22,169 bases of DNA, taken from CALBPI01 sp039815365 (GTDB lineage: Bacteria > Pseudomonadota > Gammaproteobacteria > Steroidobacterales > Woeseiaceae). Each line of letters begins with the position of its first letter. The first letter of the stretch is position 1. Made by a program: the position numbers and the translations under genes. Where the stretch lies: NCBI GenBank assembly GCA_039815365.1, contig JBCBZK010000051.1, positions 1 to 22,169 on the forward strand. The letters run 5' to 3'. The notes under the pieces were generated by a model. That model saw nothing but the letters and a program-made list of their open reading frames with translations. It was not told the DNA's origin and made no database searches. Below, piece after piece: positions 1 to 8,115 of this stretch.

Positions 1-516
1 AACATAGTCCTTTGATGCGAAAAGACCCAGCGTTATGTCGTTGAACGGAACGACAACATTGTCCGGATCTGATGGTCTCTTACCAACACGAAAAGCGATA
101 TCTGCTTCACCTTGTTCAAGCCGCGCCAGCGCCGGGCCGGTTTTCAGTCGAATAGAAACGTGTGGATTTTGGTCAGCATACAATCTCAATGCGGGCAGGA
201 TATCTGGTACGAGAATTTCGATAATTGAAATTGTCAATGTGCCGCTCAGATCTCCCGAGCCTACTTTTGCGCTTCTTCGAAGCTCTGAAAATGTCGCTTC
301 GGTCTCGTCCGCGATCCTCAGCAATGTGCGCCCAAGCTCTGTCGGCGTGTAGCCTTTTGCAGAGCGAAGAAACAGTTTCGCCCCAAGCTCAGTTTCCAGA
401 ACTTCAATATGACGATTAACGGTTGCACGATGAATGTCCAATTCTTGGGCGGCGGCGCTCACAGTGCCAGTGCGCGCCACGCAAGCCGCGGTTCTTATTT
501 CGTTCCAGTTGTTCAT
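1..516 (-). CDS. LysR-family transcriptional regulator, partial (C-terminus off the left edge)
   Basis: Reverse-strand reading from the ATG at 514-516 stays open to base 1, giving the first 172 residues (starts MNNWNEIRTAACVARTGTVS). The first ~60 residues form the LysR winged helix-turn-helix: an AAAQELDIHRATVNRHIEVLE segment followed by LGAKLFLR and the PTELG turn. From about residue 90 the substrate-binding fold begins (GDLSGTLTISIIEILVPDIL), including the typical 'EADIAFRVG' strand. LysR proteins usually have ~300 residues, so roughly the last 130, including most of effector subdomain II, lie outside the window. They bind DNA as tetramers and often control a divergent neighbour; here that would be the HXXEE membrane-protein gene starting near 703, but nothing in the sequence proves this. 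The effector cannot be guessed. Family call is firm; target is unknown. Confidence 0.88.
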   Translation of the reverse strand, partial: MNNWNEIRTAACVARTGTVSAAAQELDIHRATVNRHIEVLETELGAKLFLRSAKGYTPTELGRTLLRIADETEATFSELRRSAKVGSGDLSGTLTISIIEILVPDILPALRLYADQNPHVSIRLKTGPALARLEQGEADIAFRVGKRPSDPDNVVVPFNDITLGLFASKDYV

Positions 517-702
517 GAGACCGCTCGAGGAAACCGCAGATTATACTGCCCACCATTGAGCGATTCGCGCGCATGGCATGCTGATTTTTGCGTCATGACT
601 CTCCTTGTTTGGGTTGTTAATGTTCGCAGTAAATCGCTCGACGTCTTGCGGTGACACTCGCACGTGTGTTTCACGCGGTCTAACCTGTGCACCGTACGCT
701 CT

Positions 703-1482
703 ATGAGGTGCTACGCCATCAACCATCGCTCTGTCGCTTTTCTCATCGTTTTTTTCTGCTTTCTCTGGTTGCCGCTAGGGCAGCATACCTTTTTAGTGCC
801 TCATTGGATGAAGGTTGGGACGCTGTTAGCGTCGGTAGTGCTGTTCATGCAGGCAAGCGAATCACCGCAAGATTCTTCAATATTCCCATTGAGACAATAT
901 TGCGTCTGGATGTTCGCCTTGTACGTCGGGCATCAGTTCGAAGAGCACTGGATCGACTTGCTGGGCAATCAATACGCGTTCTATACATCTTTCAACACGA
1001 TGATCGCGAACGTGCTCGGTGAGGTGCCAGCAGAATTTGAAGTGCTAACGCCGCTTTCGATCTTCGTTATCAACACGTCGTTAGTATGGCTGGTTGGGTT
1101 CCTTGCCATTTACAGGAGTGAGCACGCAATCTTCCCGTCGCTAGCGATGAACGCGATTATCCTCGTGAATGCAGTAACGCATGTCGTTGCCGCGATCGCG
1201 AGTCAGAGCTACAACCCGGGCTTGCTAACAGCAGTGTTGTTGTTCCTACCGTTCTCGATAGTGTTCTATATAAGAGTACGTTTTTTGCGTCTCGCCTCGC
1301 GCCTGCAGGTTGCACTGAGCCTGGTGTGGGCTATCCTGGGTCATGTCATCATGATCAGCGGCATGCTTGCCGCTAACGTCGTAAACATCATATCGGAGAC
1401 GACCTACTTCGTTTTTCTGGTGGGCTGGTCTGTCGTGCCTGTACTCGTTTTCACGCGCGCCAATCACCGCGAGATAACCTGA
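703..1482 (+). CDS. HXXEE-domain integral membrane protein of unknown function
   Basis: A 259-residue, very hydrophobic protein. An N-terminal membrane segment (AFLIVFFCFLWLPLG) is followed by the family-defining motif HQFEEH at about residues 77-82, and later by the second conserved block, N-A-V-T-H near residue 163 with a downstream Y-N-P-G-L-L-T-A-V-L stretch. This matches the HXXEE family (Pfam PF13787). Around six to seven membrane segments are visible. The conserved His and Glu residues suggest a metal site or an intramembrane hydrolase-like centre, but no function is established. The reading frame opens at a GTG at 664; I prefer the ATG at 703 because the added 13 residues are polar and look unlike the family start, although neither has a clear ribosome-binding site. 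It converges on the OmpA-like gene with an 11-bp gap and no visible terminator. Confidence 0.72.
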   Translation: MRCYAINHRSVAFLIVFFCFLWLPLGQHTFLVPHWMKVGTLLASVVLFMQASESPQDSSIFPLRQYCVWMFALYVGHQFEEHWIDLLGNQYAFYTSFNTMIANVLGEVPAEFEVLTPLSIFVINTSLVWLVGFLAIYRSEHAIFPSLAMNAIILVNAVTHVVAAIASQSYNPGLLTAVLLFLPFSIVFYIRVRFLRLASRLQVALSLVWAILGHVIMISGMLAANVVNIISETTYFVFLVGWSVVPVLVFTRANHREIT

Positions 1483-1493
1483 TCGGTCTGTAA

Positions 1494-2837
1494 TTACTCG
1501 TTCAACCGCACGAGCTCGACGCGCCGGTTTTGCTGGCGACCCTCCGGCGTACCGTTTTCGGCGACCGGTTTCTCCGCGCCGAATCCATCGGCTTCTAACT
1601 GATTCGCAGGTATGTCATAGGCATCCATCAAGTATTCGCGTACAGCTTCAGCTCTCGCTTTGCTCAGCGTCTTGTTCGTAGTCGCACTGCCAGTATTGTC
1701 AGTGTGTCCCTCGATACGTAAACGCAAATCTGTGTAGCGTTTCATGGTGCGCGCAATCTCTTTTAGCGTTGGCGTAGATTCTGGGCGAATTCTCGCGCTG
1801 CCCGTTGCAAACAGGATGCCCTGTGTTGCGAAACGGCCGTCTGCCATCAGGCGATCGTAGAGGATCTCGCGACCGCCAGACGCGATTCGTACGTTGTCGA
1901 TATACACTGGCTCTTCCTGGCTGACTTCACCAATGACGTACACATGAATCTGATTGCTGCGCTCAAGCGATGCGTTCGGTACGTTGACGACTCGCGTCTC
2001 GTCCAGATACATCTTGGCGTAACTGCCGTCGGCCATGATCCGGATCGGCGTGAGTTGCGATTTCGTTTTCGCTTGCCTATCATGGCTGACACCGCCGCTA
2101 CCGCCGCGGATACCGGTTTGGAAGTTATCAGAAACGGTGAAGTAAGCGCTGCTGTAGTTTTTGGCCCGTCCGTGAAAACACGTGAACGGCTCGCTCGGAT
2201 CGTCGAGTGTACCCGTTGCCAGGCACAGGCTGTCCCAGTAGTTCGGGGCGTACATGTCGAACTCGATCGTGAATCGTTCCGGGAGCGTCTCTGGCAGATC
2301 GATAGTGAATCCCGAGTCGCTGGTAATCCGGAGAAGTTGCCCGCCTTGCCACTCGGCCGTTTCCATATTGCCGCTAACGAAACCGATACGACGCGGCACA
2401 TCTCCAACGAATTCGTTGTCGAAATCCTCAATGAACAAAGGACGATCGCCGGGTACGAAGTCATAGTTCGCCCAAACGCTGTCTTCACCCGGGCGCGCTG
2501 GCTCTGCTCTTTCTGCATTTCGCTTGTCAGCATCAGCGACAACCTCAGCCTGTTCTTGTTCAGGCAGCGCATCACCATTCTCATCGGTAACAACGATGTC
2601 ACGTCCGTCTTGGCGGGCACGTTCAATGCAGTCCAAATCGGTAACGGCGCAGATGACCGCGTCGATAGCATCGGTCGTTAACTCATCGGCACGCTTTTCT
2701 GTTTCTCGATCAATCGCACGTTCGACACCGCGCTTGGTGGCATCTTTGAGACGATCGAGGAGTTGTGCTTTTGCTGTTGTGGGCGACATCGCGACGAGTA
2801 CCATCGCGATAAGCCAGCAAATGGCGTGTCTTTTCAC
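1494..2837 (-). CDS. OmpA-family envelope protein with N-terminal lectin-like region
   Basis: The best start is a GTG at 2837, not the longer frame open to 2909: an AAGGAG ribosome-binding site lies 6-7 bases upstream of it, and translation then begins directly with a signal peptide (KRHAICWLIAMVLVAMS, cleavage near AKA-Q). The mature protein has a charged helical stretch (residues ~25-65, with two Cys near 64-71), an acidic linker (~85-115), a ~190-residue beta-rich region resembling concanavalin/LamG-type folds (starts WANYDFVPGD), then an OmpA C-terminal peptidoglycan-binding domain from ~330. That domain keeps EGHTDNTG, LSKARAEAV and the terminal NRRVELV, including the Asp and Arg that hold diaminopimelate in OmpA. 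No beta-barrel is present, so it is likely periplasmic and wall-anchored. Similar architectures are annotated only as 'OmpA family protein'. The ligand of the middle domain is unknown. Confidence 0.87.
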   Translation of the reverse strand: MKRHAICWLIAMVLVAMSPTTAKAQLLDRLKDATKRGVERAIDRETEKRADELTTDAIDAVICAVTDLDCIERARQDGRDIVVTDENGDALPEQEQAEVVADADKRNAERAEPARPGEDSVWANYDFVPGDRPLFIEDFDNEFVGDVPRRIGFVSGNMETAEWQGGQLLRITSDSGFTIDLPETLPERFTIEFDMYAPNYWDSLCLATGTLDDPSEPFTCFHGRAKNYSSAYFTVSDNFQTGIRGGSGGVSHDRQAKTKSQLTPIRIMADGSYAKMYLDETRVVNVPNASLERSNQIHVYVIGEVSQEEPVYIDNVRIASGGREILYDRLMADGRFATQGILFATGSARIRPESTPTLKEIARTMKRYTDLRLRIEGHTDNTGSATTNKTLSKARAEAVREYLMDAYDIPANQLEADGFGAEKPVAENGTPEGRQQNRRVELVRLNE

Positions 2838-3178
2838 CGTATTCTCCTTTTCGAACCGGCCGGTACATAGGCAGCGATAGGCCGATGCGGGCTTTCTAAT
2901 TATGTGCATAGCGTATCAAGCGAACGCTAAAACCAGATGACAAAGGATTTTCATCTAGCGATGTACTGTCTTATCAACCGTTGTTATCCCACGTGAGCCT
3001 CGCACGCTACCGATCATCTGACACCCGTTAAGCGATCGGAATCCGACCTTTTCGGGCCGCTTTCCCATGCGAATGCACAACCCAAACCACAAAAACCAAG
3101 AGCGTCGCTGGCTAAAGTTTCCGCGCGGCTCACCGACATTAAAATAATGAACCGCACAAAATTCGGTGCCTGACTTCC
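2838..3178. other. Divergent intergenic region between OmpA-like and GGDEF genes
   Basis: This 341-bp stretch carries the 5' regions of two divergent genes. No convincing sigma-70 promoter pair was found by eye on either strand. A self-complementary 10-mer ACCGGCCGGT sits at 2855-2864, just behind the OmpA-like ribosome-binding site, and could be either an operator or chance. Small open frames on the minus strand here look like non-coding sequence. Confidence 0.4.
2844..2850 (-). promoter_or_regulatory. Ribosome-binding site deciding the GTG start of the OmpA-like gene
   Basis: On the minus strand the bases AAGGAG stand just before the GTG at 2837, followed directly by a signal-peptide sequence. 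This makes the upstream in-frame ATG at 2909 unlikely. Confidence 0.7.
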
Positions 3179-6100
3179 ATGCAGCGCGCGCCGGTCAATA
3201 TTCTTCACGCTGTGGATACGTATCTTGCCGTCTTTGCAAGGTTAGTGGCGCTCGCCTTGCTCATCGTATCGCTGCCTGCGGAAGCCATTGATCTTAGTCG
3301 CAAACCAAGCCAGTTGACCGAGCGACACTGGACGAAAGCGAACGGTTTACCGGCTGAGTTTATCTGGGGTCTCTACCAGTCCGAGGCAGGCTATCTTTGG
3401 CTCGCGACTGATGCCGGCGTAGCCCGCTTCGATGGTCTGAAATTCGAGACCTTCAGCACGGCGACGCACGACGCTTTTTTATCCAACGACATCCGCGAGG
3501 TCACCGGAGGGCCGGTGGGCACGATCTGGGCTGCCAGTGTTGGCGGTGGCTTGTTGCGGATCCGCGGACGAGAGGTCACGCGCTTCGACCGTGAAACCGG
3601 GCTCGTGAGTGATGCGGTGTACTCCGTACTCGTCGCCAAAAACGGTGATACCTGGGTTGGCACCGCAAGCGGTGGCTGCGTGTTGCGAGAGACTGCAACT
3701 CAGTGCTGGTCCGAAGACGATGGCATGACGCCCGGTCGGATCGTTCGACTGGCAGAAGATCAACACGGGCATATCTGGTTCGCAAGCGCGACCAGTGGCG
3801 TCAGTGTTTTCGATGGCGAACAAATGCGTATGTTTGGCGCGGCCGATGGTATGCGTGCGGGCGGCGTAACGGTTATCGTGGCTGACCCTGAATTGAACAT
3901 GTTGGTCGCTACATTGGACGGCGCGTACTATCGCGCCGACATCGATGGACTGCAGCGTATCGATAACGTAGGCATACCTGCTGACGCGAAACCGTTCAAC
4001 GGTTTGCGAGACCGCGACGGAAATATCCTGATTTCGATGCTCGGCAGTATCTGGCAATTCAGGCCTGACGCGCGTCGCCTGGACAGCACCGCGGGCGATA
4101 TCGGTTACGTTACCGATTTATTGGAAGATGCGGATGGTCAGGTTTGGGCGTCTGCGTCTACCGGGCTCTATCAGTTCCGTGCAGGACTGTTCACGCCGCT
4201 TGGTGCGCCTGAAGGTGTATCGGATCAGACATTCGTTGTCGCCAATGGCGGCGACGGCAGCGTCTGGACAGGGACCGAGGCGGCTGGTCTGTTCCATGTC
4301 TACCCTGACGGTCGCGCTCGACAATTGACTACGGCTGACGGCTTGCCACACAACGGTGTGTCATCCGTGATGGTTGATCCCGATGGTGCTGTTTGGGCCG
4401 GCACCTACGGTGGCGGTCTGGTAGTGATACGCGACAACGAAATCGTTCGCGCGATTAACTCGGAACATGGGTTGATTGGTGCACAGGTCGGCGCGATTTT
4501 CCGGGATCGCGATGGCACCGTATGGGTTGGCACTAACGCCGGTCTCAATCGACTAAGCGATGACGGAGTCACCGCGACGCTGACCGTCGAAGATGGTTTG
4601 CTCGCTGATCTTGTCCGTGACATTCGGCAAGACGCTGAAGGACGACTGTTACTGTCCGGGGATAACGGTTTGACCATCGTGTCGCCGGATTCGCTGGAAG
4701 TGATCGGTGGCATAGACGGCTCGCAAGGGCTATCGAACTACGCCATTTCGACGACGTACGTCGATGCCAGTGGCGTCATTTGGATCGGCGGTCGCAGCAG
4801 TGGTCTTTTGCGACTGGACGGCGATGCACTCTTTCAGTTCAACGCATCGCACAACGTCACGCTCACGTCTGTTATGACGATCGTCGAAGATGATCAAGGT
4901 TTTTTCTGGCTCGGCGGTCGCGATGGTATTGCTCGTATCCCACGCGCCGAGTTAGATGCCGTCGCGCTGGGCAAACGTGATCGCGTCTCGGCGTCTTCTT
5001 ACTCCGTGAACGATGGTTTGCGTGCAACGCGCGTCTCCGGCGGCTACCAAGCCGCCGCCACACGCAACGATGATGGCACGCTGTGGTTTGCGACGACGAA
5101 AGGCCTGGTGTTCGTTGATCCGAAAAACGTCAGCGACACAGCTTCGCCAGCGGCCATTGATATCGAAGCGGTGCGCGCGGACGGAGCGGCTATCAGTATG
5201 TCTGCTGACAGCAGCTATCGGATACCCGCAGGCACCCAGACCGTTCAAATTGACTACACTGTGCCGAGCATTAACGCGTCTGATTCGCTGCGTTTTCATT
5301 ATCGGATCGGAAATAACCGTTGGCAGTCGGCGGAAGATCGCCGCACTGCGTTCTTCACAACGCTACCACCGCGCAACAATAAATTCGAGGTCGCGGTCCG
5401 TTACGCAGGGCAGCCGTATCTTGGCGACCGCGGGCAAAAAATCGCTATTGATTTGTTTGTTGAACCGCTGTGGTACCAGACCCGTATCGCTATCGTGCTG
5501 ACGATCATTGCGACGATGTTGCTGATTTGGGGAGGTTATCATTTTTCGCTTCGCTACTACCGGCTCCGGCACCGACATCTAGAGGCGCTTGTCGATCAGC
5601 GCACGGCCGCTTTGCAGAATGCGCTGAGCGAGGTGAGAGCGATGTCACGCATCGATATATTGACGGGTGTGGCGAACCGTCGATCGTTTGAGGAGCGGAT
5701 GCGTGAAGAGTGGTCGCGCGCGATTCGCAAGCACTTGCCGGTGACCATGATGATGATCGATATTGATCACTTCAAGCAGTTCAACGATTCTGCAGGGCAT
5801 CAGGAAGGCGATCATTGTTTGACTGCCGTAGCGCAAGCATTAAAGAACAGCGTTCGTGACGAGGACTTCGTCGCGCGTTACGGTGGCGAAGAGTTTGCCG
5901 TGTTGTTGTCCGGTACCGATGTCGAGCAGATGTGCCGCATTGGAAAACGCTTGCAGGAGGGCGTGCGTGCGTTGGACTTGCATCACCCCGGACTGCCGGA
6001 TGGCGGCACCGTGACCGTCAGCGCTGGGTTCGCGAGTGCGCATCCGGACGACGGTGATGACGCCGAGGAACTCATACGGCGCGCCGATGCTGCACTGTAT

Positions 6101-6199
6101 CGAGCGAAAGAGCAGGGGCGTGATCGCGTCGTCGTGGACCAGTTGGATGGCACCGATAGCCTGACGATTACTGGCGCGATTCGTCTTGAGGCCGGTTAG
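3179..6199 (+). CDS. Membrane diguanylate cyclase with periplasmic two-component-type propeller sensor
   Basis: A 1006-residue sensor and cyclic-di-GMP synthase. Order: signal segment (residues ~15-36, ending LPAEA); repeated propeller blades from ~45 to ~650 with the Reg_prop pattern (GYLWLATDAGVARFDG, GTVWVGTNAGLNRL, GVIWIGGRSSGLLRLDG); a Y_Y_Y-like beta-sandwich (~680-755); one membrane helix (~770-790); a short coiled coil; then the GGDEF domain from D826. The catalytic signature is intact as GGEEF at 902-906, and an inhibitory-site RxxD (RDED, 893-896) lies five residues before it, so product inhibition is expected. The same sensor half occurs in hybrid histidine kinases that sense glycans in Bacteroidetes; here it is joined to GGDEF instead. 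Its ligand is unknown. The ATG at 3179 gives a credible signal peptide, but no strong Shine-Dalgarno is seen. Confidence 0.93.
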   Translation: MQRAPVNILHAVDTYLAVFARLVALALLIVSLPAEAIDLSRKPSQLTERHWTKANGLPAEFIWGLYQSEAGYLWLATDAGVARFDGLKFETFSTATHDAFLSNDIREVTGGPVGTIWAASVGGGLLRIRGREVTRFDRETGLVSDAVYSVLVAKNGDTWVGTASGGCVLRETATQCWSEDDGMTPGRIVRLAEDQHGHIWFASATSGVSVFDGEQMRMFGAADGMRAGGVTVIVADPELNMLVATLDGAYYRADIDGLQRIDNVGIPADAKPFNGLRDRDGNILISMLGSIWQFRPDARRLDSTAGDIGYVTDLLEDADGQVWASASTGLYQFRAGLFTPLGAPEGVSDQTFVVANGGDGSVWTGTEAAGLFHVYPDGRARQLTTADGLPHNGVSSVMVDPDGAVWAGTYGGGLVVIRDNEIVRAINSEHGLIGAQVGAIFRDRDGTVWVGTNAGLNRLSDDGVTATLTVEDGLLADLVRDIRQDAEGRLLLSGDNGLTIVSPDSLEVIGGIDGSQGLSNYAISTTYVDASGVIWIGGRSSGLLRLDGDALFQFNASHNVTLTSVMTIVEDDQGFFWLGGRDGIARIPRAELDAVALGKRDRVSASSYSVNDGLRATRVSGGYQAAATRNDDGTLWFATTKGLVFVDPKNVSDTASPAAIDIEAVRADGAAISMSADSSYRIPAGTQTVQIDYTVPSINASDSLRFHYRIGNNRWQSAEDRRTAFFTTLPPRNNKFEVAVRYAGQPYLGDRGQKIAIDLFVEPLWYQTRIAIVLTIIATMLLIWGGYHFSLRYYRLRHRHLEALVDQRTAALQNALSEVRAMSRIDILTGVANRRSFEERMREEWSRAIRKHLPVTMMMIDIDHFKQFNDSAGHQEGDHCLTAVAQALKNSVRDEDFVARYGGEEFAVLLSGTDVEQMCRIGKRLQEGVRALDLHHPGLPDGGTVTVSAGFASAHPDDGDDAEELIRRADAALYRAKEQGRDRVVVDQLDGTDSLTITGAIRLEAG

Positions 6200-6208
6200 C
6201 AGACAACG

Positions 6209-6235
6209 AAAAAGGGCTACCCTTCGGCAGCCCTT
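6209..6235 (-). terminator. Rho-independent terminator of the POT transporter gene (possibly bidirectional)
   Basis: A 7-bp perfect stem (AAGGGCT at 6212-6218 with AGCCCTT at 6229-6235) and a 10-base loop. On the minus strand the stem runs into TTTTT, the right layout for terminating the peptide-transporter transcript. Only 9 bases separate it from the GGDEF stop, so it may also end that gene, though there is no U-tract on the plus strand. Confidence 0.7.
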
Positions 6236-6294
6236 CATCGTTCTCTCATCGCTACGTTGCACGGCCGATAGCGGCCAGTCCAACGGCCCTGCGA

Positions 6295-7824
6295 CTAGTC
6301 GTCTTTCTTGGCTTCCTGCACTTCGGTTTCCCAGTTCTTGGTGAAGAACGCGATAGCGAGTAGCACGACACCGATACTGAGGCTGACCTTGACGATCTGC
6401 AGATATAACCCTGGCATTTCAGCGACGTTCTCAGGATCAAAGTTGCCAGCGAAGATACCGGCGATGATGTTGCCAATCGAATAGGTCAGAACAAACACGC
6501 CCATCATCTGACCTGCAAACCGTTTCGGTGAGAGTTTACTGACCGCGCTCAGCCCGACCGGACTCATAACGAGCTCACCTACGGTGTGTACGAAGTAGGT
6601 CATTACGAGCCAGTATGGCGCGGCCTCCAAACCAGAAGCAGCAATCTGTGCCGCGAAGAACATGATGATGAAGCCGCTTGCCATAATCATCATGCCGACG
6701 GCGCACTTGATGCCATAGGCCGGTGAGACCATCCGTTTGCCCAGCCAGATCCAGAAAGCCGCAAAGAACGGTGACAGCAGAATAATGAACGTGGAGTTCG
6801 CGTTCTGGAACCATGTGGTGGGAATCGAGAATGTGCCGACCATACGATCAGTGTAATCACGTGCGAACAGGTTCATCGATGAGCCGGCTTGCTCAAAGCC
6901 AGACCAGAACACCGCGGATGCGACGCACACCAACAGCAGTGCCCACATGCCTTTTTTCTCCACTTTCGTGAGGTTACCCAGCAGGAAAATGGCAGAAAAA
7001 TAGATGATAAAGAATGCGACGAATGACCATGCGGTGTATCGCGCTACAACGATTGGATCAAAGCTGACGGTGCGTGTGATCATCAACGCCGTAAACAGCG
7101 CAAGGCCTAACAGGAAGGCGATGATGACACCCCAGCTACGACGTGATCCTGAAGCGGACAGCGGTACGCTCGGTGCAGCGCCGTGACCTCTCAGGTTGTT
7201 CAGAGACAATTGATATTGAATCAGGCCGAGTGCCATACCAACCGCAGCTGCGCCGAACGCCCAATGCCAGCCGACGTTTTCGGCCAAATAGCCGCAGACG
7301 GTATAGCCTATTACTGAGCCAATATTGATGCCCATGTAATAGAGTGCGTAACCGCTGTCACGGCGTACGTCGTTCGATGTGTAGAGCTGGCCAACTAATG
7401 CGCTGATGTTCGGCTTCAGCAGACCCGTACCGAGTACGACTAGGATCAGGCCAACGAAAAAACTGTCATCGTTAGGAATAGCGAGCACGATGTGACCACA
7501 CATAATAATGATGCCGCCGTACCAAACGGCGCGCTGGCCGCCGATCAGGCGATCCGCGATCCAGCCGCCGGGCAAACCCATAAAGTAGACAAACGCGGTG
7601 TAGAGCGCGTAAATGGACGTCGCCGTGGCCACGTTCAGCTCCAAACCGCCGGTTTGCATGGCTTCGGTCATGAACAACACGAGCAAGCCGCGCATGCCGT
7701 AGTAGCTCATCCGCTCCCACATTTCGGTGAAAAAGAGCGTCTGCAGGCCTTTCGGATGGCCGAAAAAGCCATTGTCGTTTGGGTCTGCAGTCGGTGTAGC
7801 GGTCGTGCTGGTAGGTTGGTTCAT
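6295..7824 (-). CDS. POT/PTR2-family proton-dependent di-/tripeptide transporter
   Basis: A 509-residue inner-membrane secondary transporter importing short peptides with protons (major facilitator superfamily). The N-terminus carries the family signature FFGHPKGLQTLFFTEMWER at residues ~20-38, including the ExxER proton-coupling motif (E34, E37, R38), followed by MSYYGMRGLLVLFM. A second family signature is visible in the fifth helix region (ALYYMGINIGSVIG). About 12-14 hydrophobic segments are present, and length matches the bacterial DtpT-like branch. The ATG at 7824 gives the conserved N-terminus directly; no clear Shine-Dalgarno. A possible extended -10 (TGGTATTTT on the minus strand, near 7862-7869) lies about 40 bases upstream. 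The gene is monocistronic, bounded by hairpins at 6209-6235 and 8061-8094. Exact substrate range cannot be read from the sequence. Confidence 0.94.
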   Translation of the reverse strand: MNQPTSTTATPTADPNDNGFFGHPKGLQTLFFTEMWERMSYYGMRGLLVLFMTEAMQTGGLELNVATATSIYALYTAFVYFMGLPGGWIADRLIGGQRAVWYGGIIIMCGHIVLAIPNDDSFFVGLILVVLGTGLLKPNISALVGQLYTSNDVRRDSGYALYYMGINIGSVIGYTVCGYLAENVGWHWAFGAAAVGMALGLIQYQLSLNNLRGHGAAPSVPLSASGSRRSWGVIIAFLLGLALFTALMITRTVSFDPIVVARYTAWSFVAFFIIYFSAIFLLGNLTKVEKKGMWALLLVCVASAVFWSGFEQAGSSMNLFARDYTDRMVGTFSIPTTWFQNANSTFIILLSPFFAAFWIWLGKRMVSPAYGIKCAVGMMIMASGFIIMFFAAQIAASGLEAAPYWLVMTYFVHTVGELVMSPVGLSAVSKLSPKRFAGQMMGVFVLTYSIGNIIAGIFAGNFDPENVAEMPGLYLQIVKVSLSIGVVLLAIAFFTKNWETEVQEAKKDD

Positions 7825-8060
7825 AGCAGTTTTGTTGTTGTCGCTTTACAAATCAGCGTGAAAAATACCACAAAACCGCGAATTTAGGGTTAGTCGCGAG
7901 GGGTCGTTTATTCAGGCGACTGACTCAACAACGGATGGACGGTGCTAATGGTGGTACAAACGCGGAGCCGACGTGGTCTGGCGCCGCTCGAGACAGCCTC
8001 GCAAAATTCATAACACGTCGGTGTTCGGTAGATCATCGTATATGACGAGATAGAAAGACG
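7825..8060. other. 5' region of the peptide transporter gene
   Basis: About 236 bp between the transporter start and the hairpin. A possible extended -10 element for the minus strand is described with the transporter; nothing else was recognised and no open frame looks coding. Confidence 0.4.
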
Positions 8061-8094
8061 AAAAAGGCAGCTGCACACTGCAGCTGCCTTTTTT
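8061..8094. terminator. Strong hairpin terminator between haloperoxidase and peptide transporter
   Basis: A near-perfect inverted repeat: AAAAA, then GGCAGCTGCA (8066-8075), loop CAC, TGCAGCTGCC (8079-8088), then TTTTTT. On the minus strand it ends the haloperoxidase gene, whose stop is 22 bases upstream in its transcript; the A and T tracts make it usable in both directions. Confidence 0.88.
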
Positions 8095-8115
8095 GCGTCA
8101 TGCCCGGTAACGCGA

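Noticed and set aside
1944..2681. 245-codon plus-strand open frame
   Set aside because: Antisense to the OmpA-like gene and compositionally a mirror of it; no recognisable protein features.
2855..2864. ACCGGCCGGT palindrome as an operator
   Set aside because: Only 10 bp, GC-rich and next to the ribosome-binding site; expected by chance in this composition.
2838..2909. 24-residue N-terminal extension of the OmpA-like protein
   Set aside because: The internal GTG at 2837 has an AAGGAG site and begins a signal peptide at once, so the extension is not used.
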